32,434 nucleotides of DNA from Deltaproteobacteria bacterium (GTDB lineage Bacteria > Myxococcota > JACPTQ01), in contig JACPTQ010000077.1 in the NCBI GenBank assembly GCA_016192705.1, forward strand, positions 17,792-50,225, given 5' to 3'. The position numbers and the translations under genes are program-made. The stretch's first letter is position 1; the number at the start of each line of letters is the position of its first letter. The notes below the pieces were generated by a model. It was not told the origin of the DNA, made no database searches, and saw only the letters and a program-made list of their open reading frames with translations. Positions 8,317-15,871 of this stretch are shown here, in pieces.

Positions 8317-8760
8317 TCAGTCTCCCTCTTCCAGGGCTGCTAGGTCCGCAAGATCCTTCGGTCGTGCGGCGGCCTTTTTGTTTCGCACGAGGTCCTCGCG
8401 CCCGAGAATGGAGACTTTGACGCCACTCACATCGACATCGAGTTTTCGAGGCCACGCGTCGTCAAACTCAACGCCGTCGATCGATGTGATGATGTCGATG
8501 CGGCATGGAACGACGCCGATTTGAAAGATGTTGTCCGGCGTCGAAAAAGTTTCGATGTCGACGCCTCCCAGCGGCGCGCCAAATGCCGCAAGCGCCTGGA
8601 AAACGCGCGCGGCGTTTTCTGGAGTGGGGCGCACCCAGATGTCGAGGTCGCCGGTTGCGCGCGGCCGTCCGTGCGCGGCGAGCGCGTGCGCGCCGACGAT
8701 GAGGTAATCAGCGCGAGCGTCGTTCAAGGCTTGCAACATCTCGACGAAGTCGCGGTTCAT
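8317..8760 (-). CDS. Nucleotidyltransferase-fold protein (AbiEii/MNT-like)
   Basis: A 147-residue protein with the minimal nucleotidyltransferase fold. IVGAHALAAHG at residues 21-31 is followed by the catalytic pair in TGDLDIWV (Asp38 and Asp40), and RIDI near residue 89 may supply the third acid. Proteins of this size are often called AbiEii-like or MNT-like and are found in two-gene systems that behave as toxin-antitoxin or defence pairs. The gene overlaps its upstream partner (8708-8911) by about 50 nt, which points to translational coupling. The last residues (LADLAALEEGD) match the helix that commonly ends this group. The target is unknown. It may be part of a mobile or defence pair unrelated to respiration. 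Confidence 0.75.
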   Translation of the reverse strand: MNRDFVEMLQALNDARADYLIVGAHALAAHGRPRATGDLDIWVRPTPENAARVFQALAAFGAPLGGVDIETFSTPDNIFQIGVVPCRIDIITSIDGVEFDDAWPRKLDVDVSGVKVSILGREDLVRNKKAAARPKDLADLAALEEGD

Positions 8761-8911
8761 CGGCGAGCCCTCCTTTGAACGCCCACGCCGAAAGCGTCAA
8801 TTGCCAAACCATGGCGATGCGCTCACTCGCTGTGAGGCCATCGAGATAAGTGTCATCCTCTGGATCGTGGAGTCGGCGCAGCTTGGTCGGGTATTTCGAA
8901 CGATCCCTCAT
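8708..8911 (-). CDS. Small partner protein of the nucleotidyltransferase
   Basis: A 67-residue protein. The ATG at 8911 (start MRDRSKYPTKL) is chosen over an upstream start because the earlier stretch looks non-coding. It contains LTASERIAMVWQLTLSAW, a helix I recognise from small proteins commonly found just before AbiEii-like nucleotidyltransferases in Myxococcota, Planctomycetota and Acidobacteriota, and ends in a basic tail (SLERRSR). It is probably the cognate partner or antitoxin of the downstream gene, which it overlaps by about 50 nt. The assignment rests on context and remembered resemblance, not on a named domain. It begins about 50 nt after the end of the large respiratory operon on the same strand, so read-through is possible. 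Confidence 0.65.
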   Translation of the reverse strand: MRDRSKYPTKLRRLHDPEDDTYLDGLTASERIAMVWQLTLSAWAFKGGLADEPRLRRDVASLERRSR

Positions 8912-8960
8912 GCCCAATAGGATCGCACAGCGGCGGCAGGCCCACAACTTTCCCGGCGCG

Positions 8961-10724
8961 TCATGAACCGCGGCGAATCAGCTTGGAAAGTAGCGTCTCT
9001 GCTTCGTTTAGCTGCGCCTCGGCGCGCGCGGTGTCGCCGTGGCGTGCTGCGATTTCGGCGGCGGTGGTGGCGCGAACGATCTTGCCGATGTCGAGGTGGT
9101 TTAAGCGCGACGCGTTTGAAATGGGATGGATGAGCGGGGCGCGACCGGCGAGCGCGGCGGCGCGGCGTTCTTGGTCGGCGCGCCATTCTTCGCGGGGCGT
9201 CGGTTTCCGTTCGGGTAGCACTTCGTAAACAATTGCCGAGATGAAAAGGAGCATGACGCCCGCTGCGAAAATGACGGGTGCGTAAGGAACCATCGGATCG
9301 ACTTCGTTTGGGCGGAGCATACGGAACGAATCGGCGAGCCCAAAGACGATGAGCCCGAGCGCGACGAGCATCACGAGGAAGGCGATGCCGCGTCGTTTGA
9401 ACTCGCGCGACTTGCGCGCCTCGCCGTGCGGGTGCGGTGACGGCACGAGCGGAAAGAATCGGCCGAAAAGAAGCATCGCGAGAATGATGAGTCCGAAGAG
9501 TCCCGCGATGAGGCCGTATTCAACCCACGTCGGCTCGTAGGCGCGCGGGGGTTCGACCGGCATGAGCGCGCCGTGCGTTTGCGATGGGACGACGATGAGA
9601 AAGCGTTTTCCGACCGCGGCGACGTTTGCGAGAAGGCCCGCGATGCCGACCCAGCGTACCGAAGTTTTTCCGCGAACGTATTGGAGGAACGGGATCGCGA
9701 ATGTGAGGAAGAGGCAGCCGGCGACGGTCCAGAAGATGGGCGCGAAGGCGCCGCCGACGACTTCGTGGGCGAGGTGGCGATCGGCTTCGGGGCCGGCGTA
9801 TGAGGCGGTCAGCTCTTCGACGACCATGAAGTAAAGGTAGACGAGCGCGAGGATCCACATGAAGTTGCCGAGCCAGCGGATCGATTTGTCGGGGATTTTG
9901 TCGTGCAACGCGAAGAGGCGTCGAAAGCCGAGGACCATGAGTATGAGCATGCCGGTGCCCGAGACGCCGGCGAGCACAACGAACGCGGGCGCCTGGAGCG
10001 CGCTGTACCAACCGGGGCGGCCGCCTTGAATGCCGAAGATGAAGCCGAGCGTCGAGTGCGCGGTCACGAGGAGGGGGAGGATGGTGAGCGCGAGCCAGAA
10101 GCTGACGCGGTGGTGGCGTGCGCGCTGCGCGGGAAGATCGCGATAACCGGACGCCCAGATTCGATAGAAGAGGCGGCCGGGGGTTTTCGGGTCGGAGGCG
10201 AGCGCGGCGGCGTCGGCGCGGCCAGCGAGGAAGAAATAGACGAGGCTAGAAAACATGTAGCCGGCGACGACGAGGGTGAACGTGCCGTAGAAGGGGGACG
10301 ACGGGTTCGCGAAGCGCGGGAGTTTCAAGAGGCCGTGGTCGGGACGGCCGAGGTCGGCGATGACGACGCAGGCGCCGGCGATGAGCGCGGTGATCGTGAG
10401 GAGTTCGGCCATCCGCGTGATGGGGCGGAGCGCTTCAATGTCGAAGAGGCGACAGAGGGCGGCGACGGTGATGCCTGCGAACGAAACGCCGATGAAGAAG
10501 ACGTCGAATGCGATGTAAAGGCCCCAGGCGCCCGCGCCGTAACCGGGGTTGCGAAGGCCGGTTGCGATGAAGCCTTGGAGGGTTTGCTGTGTGAAACAGT
10601 AACCTCCGACTGCGAGCAGGCTGAGCGCGAGAACGACGAGCGTGAGCCAGGCCGTCGTCGTCTTCGGGAGCGGCGGCGGCCCGGCGTAGGGGACGCTTGG
10701 GACAATCCGGGTGTTAACTCGCAT
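8961..10724 (-). CDS. NrfD/PsrC-like membrane subunit, copy 1 of 3
   Basis: A 587-residue polytopic protein with about 12 hydrophobic helices between residues 24 and 490. The first ten fit the NrfD/PsrC/ActC fold; two extra helices follow a His/Arg-rich cytoplasmic-looking loop. NrfD-type subunits bind menaquinone in the inner membrane and, in some complexes, may move protons. Recognisable shared segments include RMAELLTI, ADLGRP, HSTLGFIFG and VVPSQTHGAL. A soluble, charged C-terminal tail of ~90 residues with helical heptad-like pattern follows, and copy 3 lacks it. The start ATG at 10724 has GGAGGC 7 nt upstream and overlaps the previous gene by 11 nt. It is the last gene of the operon. 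It is closest to copy 2, with long runs of identity, so it is probably a tandem duplicate. Confidence 0.9.
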   Translation of the reverse strand: MRVNTRIVPSVPYAGPPPLPKTTTAWLTLVVLALSLLAVGGYCFTQQTLQGFIATGLRNPGYGAGAWGLYIAFDVFFIGVSFAGITVAALCRLFDIEALRPITRMAELLTITALIAGACVVIADLGRPDHGLLKLPRFANPSSPFYGTFTLVVAGYMFSSLVYFFLAGRADAAALASDPKTPGRLFYRIWASGYRDLPAQRARHHRVSFWLALTILPLLVTAHSTLGFIFGIQGGRPGWYSALQAPAFVVLAGVSGTGMLILMVLGFRRLFALHDKIPDKSIRWLGNFMWILALVYLYFMVVEELTASYAGPEADRHLAHEVVGGAFAPIFWTVAGCLFLTFAIPFLQYVRGKTSVRWVGIAGLLANVAAVGKRFLIVVPSQTHGALMPVEPPRAYEPTWVEYGLIAGLFGLIILAMLLFGRFFPLVPSPHPHGEARKSREFKRRGIAFLVMLVALGLIVFGLADSFRMLRPNEVDPMVPYAPVIFAAGVMLLFISAIVYEVLPERKPTPREEWRADQERRAAALAGRAPLIHPISNASRLNHLDIGKIVRATTAAEIAARHGDTARAEAQLNEAETLLSKLIRRGS

Positions 10725-12543
10725 GTTTCGTCGCCTCCCTCAGAGCGGTCGTGGATTCGGTGCCGACGAGGCCGTCGACGATGGTTTTGATTTCGCGAAG
10801 ATGGGCATCGGCACCCGCGCGATCGCCGCGTCGAATCGCTTCGTTCACGAGGCCCGCGAGACGAAGCAGCTTAGCGGCGTGCGCGCGGTTTTCGGGGCGC
10901 GAGAGGTGAGATTCGCGAGTCGGGGCGCGGAAAAAGACGAGGCCGAGAGACTTGGCGCGGCGTCTTTGATCGGTGTTCCAAACTTCGCGCGCGGTCGGGT
11001 TTTTGTCTGGGAAGAGTTCGTAGATGACGGCTGACACGAAGAGGAGCATGACGCCGCTGGCGAAGATGACGGGAGCGAACGGGACGACGGGGTCGACTTC
11101 GTCGGGGCGCCAGAGGCGGAACGAGTCGGTGAGGCCGAAGACGACGAGGCCCAGGGCGATGAGCATTGTGGCGAAGGCGGCGAACCGGCGCTTGAATCCC
11201 GCGGTGGGTTTCACGGTGGCGTGCGGATGCGCGCTCGGAACAAACGGAAAGAAGCGGCCGAAAACGAGCATGATGAAGGCGACGAGGCCGAAGAGACCCG
11301 CGACGACGCCGAGCTCGCTCCACGACGGGAGATAGATGGTGGGTTCGTCGATCGGCATGAGGGCGCCGTGCGTTTGCGATGGGACGACGATGAGGAAGCG
11401 CTTGCAGATGGCGGCGACGTTGGCGAGAGCCGCGGCGACGCCGATCCACGCGACGGAGCCTCGCTTGCGGAGGAATAAGACGAACGGAAAGACGAAGGCG
11501 AGAAGGAGGCAGCCGATCGTCGTCCAGAACACCGGTGCGAAGCGGCCGCTCACGATTTCGTGGGCGATGTGGCGACCGGACTCGAGACCGGTGTAAGTCG
11601 TCGTGAGCTCTTCGACGATGACGAGGTAGAGGTAAACGAGCGAGAGGATCCAGAGGAAGTTGCCGAGCCAGCGGATGGCGGTGTCGGGGATTTGATCGCC
11701 GAGTCGGTAGAGCCTGCGGAAGCCGAGCGCGACAAGGATGAGCATGCCCGTGCCGGAGACGCCCGCGAGGACGACGAAGGATGGGGCTTGGAGTGCGCTG
11801 TACCAGCCGGGGCGGCCGCTTTGGATGCCGAAGATGAAGCCGAGCGTTGAGTGCGCGGTGACGAGGAGCGGGAGGATCGTGAGCGCGAGCCAGAAGCTGA
11901 TGCGGTGGTGGCGCGCGCGTTGGACGGGCGTGTCTTTGTAACCCGACGCCCAGAGGCGATAGAGGAAGCGCCCGGGGAGACTCGGTTTGGCGGCGAGCGC
12001 GGCCGCATCGGCGCGGCCGGCGAGGAAAAAATAGACGAGGCTCGAAAAGAGATAGCCCGACATGACGAGCGTGAACGTGCCGTAGAACGGCGACGTGGGG
12101 TTCGCGAGGCGCGGGAGTTTGAGAAGGCCGTGTTCGGGGCGGCCGAGGTCGGCGAGCACGCACGAGGCACCGGCGAGGAGGGACGCGATCGTGAGGAGCT
12201 CGGCCATTCGCGTGATGGGGCGAAGCGCGGCGACGTCGAAGAGGCGGCAGATGGCGGCGACCGTGATGCCAGCGAAGCTGACGCCGACGAAGAAAATGAC
12301 GAAGACGATGTAGAGGCCCCAGGAAGCGCCGCCGTGTCCGGGGTTGCGGAGGTTGGTCGCGATGGTTTCGTGGTGGAATTCTTGCGCGTAGGAGTAGATG
12401 CCGAAGAGAAACGCGAAGAGGGCAGCGGCGACGAGGAAGATCCACGCCATCGTGGTCGGCGGCAGGAGCGGCGCGGGCGCGGCCGCAGGTGTCGGCACAA
12501 CGCGCGTCTCGCTTCGCATTGGAATCTCCCTCGTCGTGTCCAT
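10714..12543 (-). CDS. NrfD/PsrC-like membrane subunit, copy 2 of 3
   Basis: A 609-residue protein, the longest of three paralogues: a Pro/Ala-rich N-terminal leader of ~28 residues, about 12 membrane helices, then a ~95-residue soluble tail rich in Arg, Ala and Leu. Residues 45-420 match copy 1 almost throughout (GLYIVFVIFFVGVSFAG, RMAELLTI, HSTLGFIFGIQ, GVSGTGMLIL). It would be a quinone-binding inner-membrane subunit. Its start at 12543 is plausible (GAGG upstream), but the internal ATG at 12519, with GGGAG 5 nt before it, is an alternative. It follows the SPFH gene by 15 nt and overlaps copy 1 by 11 nt. Copies 1 and 2 also share a 31-bp identical DNA run (11363-11393 and 9568-9598). Confidence 0.9.
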   Translation of the reverse strand: MDTTREIPMRSETRVVPTPAAAPAPLLPPTTMAWIFLVAAALFAFLFGIYSYAQEFHHETIATNLRNPGHGGASWGLYIVFVIFFVGVSFAGITVAAICRLFDVAALRPITRMAELLTIASLLAGASCVLADLGRPEHGLLKLPRLANPTSPFYGTFTLVMSGYLFSSLVYFFLAGRADAAALAAKPSLPGRFLYRLWASGYKDTPVQRARHHRISFWLALTILPLLVTAHSTLGFIFGIQSGRPGWYSALQAPSFVVLAGVSGTGMLILVALGFRRLYRLGDQIPDTAIRWLGNFLWILSLVYLYLVIVEELTTTYTGLESGRHIAHEIVSGRFAPVFWTTIGCLLLAFVFPFVLFLRKRGSVAWIGVAAALANVAAICKRFLIVVPSQTHGALMPIDEPTIYLPSWSELGVVAGLFGLVAFIMLVFGRFFPFVPSAHPHATVKPTAGFKRRFAAFATMLIALGLVVFGLTDSFRLWRPDEVDPVVPFAPVIFASGVMLLFVSAVIYELFPDKNPTAREVWNTDQRRRAKSLGLVFFRAPTRESHLSRPENRAHAAKLLRLAGLVNEAIRRGDRAGADAHLREIKTIVDGLVGTESTTALREATKHAS

Positions 12544-12558
12544 CGCCTCGCTATCCTC

Positions 12559-13401
12559 CTAGTGTCGCTCCGGCGCACCGGGTGCCGTCGGTGCCGGTGT
12601 CGGAGAACCGCCCGCGTCATTCATCGCAACCGCGATCGCCGCGGCCTTCTGGTGAACGTCGTCAAACGGCTTCGTAAGGTCAAAGATGACCTTGTTCGTT
12701 CCTTGCTGCGTCAGCGTTTGAAGCGCCTCGAAGCGTCGCAGCTCGATCGCGCCCGGCGACGAGATGAGCGTGCGGGCCGCTTCCGCGAAGTTGCGCGCGC
12801 TTTCGACGTCGGCCTTCGACTTGATGACAACGTACTCACGCTCGCGTTCGGCGATCGCCGCTTTTGCAAGCACCTCTTGCATTTGCCCAGGAAGCTGAAT
12901 GTCTTGGAACCCGAGGATCTCGACGTGCAAGCCCCACTGCGCGATGACGTGCTCGACGTGCTCGGCGACTTTCGCGGCGATCTGGTCTCGGTGCGCAAGG
13001 ACTTCGTTCAGCGACGTTTCGCCGACGAGGTCTCGAAGGACGACTTTGCAGCGGTCCTTGACGGCGCCATCGAAATCTTCGACCGCGAGAATCGCCTTTT
13101 CGGGATCGACGACGCGGTAGTAGACGACGGCGTCGATGTTGAGTGTGACGTTGTCCTTTGTGATGACCGCCTGTTGGAAGAGCTCGCGGCATCGCGTTCG
13201 CATATCGATCCGCATGATGCGTTGCACGATCGGCATGAAAAACCGAAGCCCCGGCTCGAGCTTTCGGCTGTAGCGCCCGAGCGTGAACTTGAGCGCAATT
13301 TCCCACTGCTTCACCTGTCGCAATCCCGCGATGAAATAAAGCAGCGGCGGAATGGCGAGTGCCGGAATGAGATACGGAGACTCCAGAAGTTGCTTCAACA
13401 T
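12559..13401 (-). CDS. SPFH/band-7 protein (slipin/stomatin-like)
   Basis: A 280-residue protein with one N-terminal hydrophobic segment (about residues 10-27), then a band-7 domain: LKFTLGRYSRKLEPGLRFF, IDMRTR, TKDNVTLNIDAVVYYRVVDPEKA, and a coiled AIAEREREYVVIKSKADVESA helix. That is the slipin/stomatin order. SPFH proteins form oligomeric membrane rings that organise or protect membrane complexes. The last ~25 residues are Pro/Ala-rich. The gene is inserted between NrfD copies 3 and 2 and overlaps copy 3 by 7 nt, so it is co-translated with the quinone module. This placement suggests a scaffold or assembly role for the NrfD subunits, which is an inference; I know of no standard Qrc or Alternative Complex III operon with a slipin. 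Confidence 0.9.
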   Translation of the reverse strand: MLKQLLESPYLIPALAIPPLLYFIAGLRQVKQWEIALKFTLGRYSRKLEPGLRFFMPIVQRIMRIDMRTRCRELFQQAVITKDNVTLNIDAVVYYRVVDPEKAILAVEDFDGAVKDRCKVVLRDLVGETSLNEVLAHRDQIAAKVAEHVEHVIAQWGLHVEILGFQDIQLPGQMQEVLAKAAIAEREREYVVIKSKADVESARNFAEAARTLISSPGAIELRRFEALQTLTQQGTNKVIFDLTKPFDDVHQKAAAIAVAMNDAGGSPTPAPTAPGAPERH

Positions 13402-14960
13402 GTTTCACCTCTCTTTGTTAATGGGTTGATCGAATCTGCGGAATCTGAAACCGGTGCGCCGCTTGACGCGAGCTTATCCGATCGCGGCGCGAGGAGTTCG
13501 TAAACGACCGCCGAGCCAAATAGGACCATCACGCCAACCGCGAAGATGATGGGGCTAAACGGAATGCGCGGGTCGACGGCGTCGCGATCGAACAGGCGAA
13601 GCGAGTCGGAAAGCCCGAGGACGACGAGGGCGAGGCCGATGGTGGCAACGAGGAAAACGATCGCGCGGTGGACGAGATTGGGTCGCTGCGGCGCGGCGGG
13701 GCGCACGTAAGGGCGTGGCGTCGGGATGAGCGGAAAAGTGCGGCCGAAGAGGAGAACGACGAGTGCGATGAGTCCAAAGAGTCCGGCGATGACGCCAACT
13801 TCGCTCCACGACGGAATATAGAAGTGGGGTTCGGTGATGGGCGTTAGGGCGCCGTGCGATTGCGAAGGGACGACGGTGAGGAAGCGCCGGAGGATGACGC
13901 CGATGTTGGCGAGAAATCCTGCGGCGACGAGCCAAGCGATCGACGTGCGGCGGCGCATGTACTGGATGAAGGGGAAAAGGAACGTGAGGCCGAAGGCGCT
14001 AACCATCGTCCAGAAGGGCGCGGCGAAGGGGCCTTGGACGACGGCGATGGCGAGGTCGCGGTCGGCGCGTGGGGCGGCGTAGGTTGCGGTTATTTCTTCG
14101 ACGACGATGAAGTAAAGGTTGATGAGGGTGAGGACCCAGAGGAAGTTGCCGAGCCAGCGGAAGAGCGTGTCGGGGAGATGGTCGTGGAGTTTGAAGAGGC
14201 GGCGGAGCGCGACGCCCGCGACGATGAGGAGGCCGGTTGCGGAGACGCCGTCGATGATGAGGAACGACGGGGCCATGAGCGCGCTGTACCAGCCGGGGCG
14301 GCCGCTTTGCGTGGCGACGACGAAGCCGAGCGTCGAGCGTGCGACGACGAGGAGAACGATAATGGCGAGGGCGAGGAAGAATGTCGCGCGGTGGTGGCGG
14401 CGGCGTTGTTCGGGGAGGTCGTGGTAGCCGGAGGCCCAGAGGCGATAGAGGAAGCGACCGCGCGTGGTTGGGGCGTCGGCCATCGACGCGGCGTCGGCGC
14501 GCCCGGCGAGGAAGAAATAAACGAGGTTCGCGAAAAAGTAGCTCGCCATGGCGACGGTGAAGGTGCCGAAGAACGGCGATGCGGCGTTGGCGTAGCGCGG
14601 GAGCTTCGTGAGGCCGTGGATGGGACGGCCGAGGTCGGCGAGGACGCACGTGGCGCCGCAAAGGAGCGCGATGATTGTGATGAGTTCGGCGATGCGGGCG
14701 ATCGGCTTGAGTGCGTCGACGCGGAGGAGGCGGCAGAAGGCGAGCGTTGTCGTCCCGGCGAAGCTGAGGCCCGTGAAGAAAATGACGAAGACGACGTAAA
14801 GCCCCCATGCGACGCCACCGTGGCCGGGCGTGCGGAGGTTTGTTGCGATCGTCGCGTGGTCGAACTCTTGCGCGTACGAGAAGATGCCGAACAAGAAGGC
14901 GGCGAGCGACGCCACGACGAGCGCGATCCAGAGCTTTGTCGTTCGTGGCAGCGTCAACAT
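13395..14960 (-). CDS. NrfD/PsrC-like membrane subunit, copy 3 of 3
   Basis: A 521-residue polytopic subunit with about 12 hydrophobic helices, directly after the ferredoxin-like gene (1 nt between stop and ATG 14960). That is the normal B-to-C order of Psr, Nrf and Qrc operons, so this is probably the partner of the Fe-S and MopB-like subunits. It shares with the other copies the segments GLYVVFVIFFTGLSFAG, AELITI, ADLGRP, VVPSQSHGAL and a C-terminal pair of extra helices, but it lacks their soluble tail and is more divergent. Expected role: menaquinol oxidation or menaquinone reduction in the inner membrane, passing electrons to the periplasmic Fe-S subunit. Its end overlaps the SPFH gene start. 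Confidence 0.92.
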   Translation of the reverse strand: MLTLPRTTKLWIALVVASLAAFLFGIFSYAQEFDHATIATNLRTPGHGGVAWGLYVVFVIFFTGLSFAGTTTLAFCRLLRVDALKPIARIAELITIIALLCGATCVLADLGRPIHGLTKLPRYANAASPFFGTFTVAMASYFFANLVYFFLAGRADAASMADAPTTRGRFLYRLWASGYHDLPEQRRRHHRATFFLALAIIVLLVVARSTLGFVVATQSGRPGWYSALMAPSFLIIDGVSATGLLIVAGVALRRLFKLHDHLPDTLFRWLGNFLWVLTLINLYFIVVEEITATYAAPRADRDLAIAVVQGPFAAPFWTMVSAFGLTFLFPFIQYMRRRTSIAWLVAAGFLANIGVILRRFLTVVPSQSHGALTPITEPHFYIPSWSEVGVIAGLFGLIALVVLLFGRTFPLIPTPRPYVRPAAPQRPNLVHRAIVFLVATIGLALVVLGLSDSLRLFDRDAVDPRIPFSPIIFAVGVMVLFGSAVVYELLAPRSDKLASSGAPVSDSADSINPLTKRGETC

Positions 14961-14961
14961 G

Positions 14962-15870
14962 TCAGCCTCGCCTGTCCTTCTTGAGGTAGAAGACGCGCGG
15001 GCGCGTGCCGAGATGCTCGAGGAGGCGGAACGCGCGCGGTTTTTTTGCGAGCGCCGAGACGAGGCTCGACGGATCGTTGGTGTCGCCGAAGACGATCGCC
15101 TTTGCGGGACAGGCCGACGCGCAGGCTGGCAAGTAGCGCAGCTCCGGGTCGCGGATGGCGCGGTGCTCGACGCGCGCGGTTTCTTTGACGTCTTGAATGC
15201 GGTGGTGGCAGAAGGTGCACTTTTCGACGACGCCGCGAGGGCGCGTTGCGACGTCTGGGTTTAGCATCTGCACCAAGTCGCCGTCCCACTCGGCCGGCTT
15301 CCAGTTGAAGCTGCGGCGCGAGTAAGGGCACGCGGCCATGCAGTAGCGGCAGCCGATGCAGCGCGACCAAATTTGCGCGGTGATGCCGTCGGCGTCGCGG
15401 TACGTTGCGCCGACCGGGCAAACTTGCGTGCAGGGTGCGCGTTCGCAGTGCTGGCATGGGAATGGGAGCGCTTCCGGCAGTGCGTCGTGGTCTTCGGAGT
15501 CGCGCCAAAGGAGGCTCATCCACTCGATGTGGGCGCCGCGATTCTCGTCGGCGGGGCCAAGCACCGGGACGTTGTTCTCTTGGCGACACGCGACGGTGCA
15601 GGCGCCGCAGCCCGAACAGCGATCGAGGTCGATCGCCATTCCCCATTGGTGCTTTCCTTTTCTGTTGTTGGTCGCTTTCGCGTGGTCGCCCGACGCGATG
15701 GCCGACGGGAGATTCGCGAAGAAGGCGCCGACACCGCCGAGTGCGAGGCCCATGCGCGCGAAGAAACCGCGGCGTGCGGGAGTTTCGGTCGCGTTGGTTG
15801 GAGCCGCGGATGCTGGCAGAGCCATGTCTGGCGCGGAATCGGCAGCGTCGTCTTTGGGGTTGGTCGACAT
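14962..15870 (-). CDS. Four-cluster [4Fe-4S] ferredoxin-like subunit (PsrB/NrfC/QrcC type)
   Basis: A 302-residue Fe-S protein. The ATG at 15870 has AAGGAGGG 7 nt upstream and begins one base after the MopB-like stop; a longer upstream frame is rejected. Arg33-Arg34 in RRGFFARMG with a following hydrophobic stretch looks like a Tat signal, so it should sit on the periplasmic side. Sixteen cysteines fit four [4Fe-4S] clusters: 85/88/91/95, 139/142/147/151, 171/174/177/181 and 218/221/250/254. This is the electron-transfer subunit between the membrane NrfD protein and the large subunit or cytochrome. The CTFCH at 218 belongs to the fourth cluster and is not a haem site. In Alternative Complex III this domain is fused to the MopB part; here it is separate, as in Qrc. 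Confidence 0.93.
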   Translation of the reverse strand: MSTNPKDDAADSAPDMALPASAAPTNATETPARRGFFARMGLALGGVGAFFANLPSAIASGDHAKATNNRKGKHQWGMAIDLDRCSGCGACTVACRQENNVPVLGPADENRGAHIEWMSLLWRDSEDHDALPEALPFPCQHCERAPCTQVCPVGATYRDADGITAQIWSRCIGCRYCMAACPYSRRSFNWKPAEWDGDLVQMLNPDVATRPRGVVEKCTFCHHRIQDVKETARVEHRAIRDPELRYLPACASACPAKAIVFGDTNDPSSLVSALAKKPRAFRLLEHLGTRPRVFYLKKDRRG

Positions 15871-15871
15871 C

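Noticed and set aside
11851-13503. A 550-codon open frame on the plus strand opposite NrfD copy 2 and the SPFH gene
   Set aside because: It runs antisense across two well-supported genes; its composition is Arg/Glu/Asp-rich low complexity, as expected from high-GC shadow frames, and it shows no domain.
15150-15230. CTFCH in the ferredoxin-like subunit as a haem site
   Set aside because: These cysteines complete the fourth [4Fe-4S] cluster pattern (218/221/250/254), so CXXCH is coincidental.
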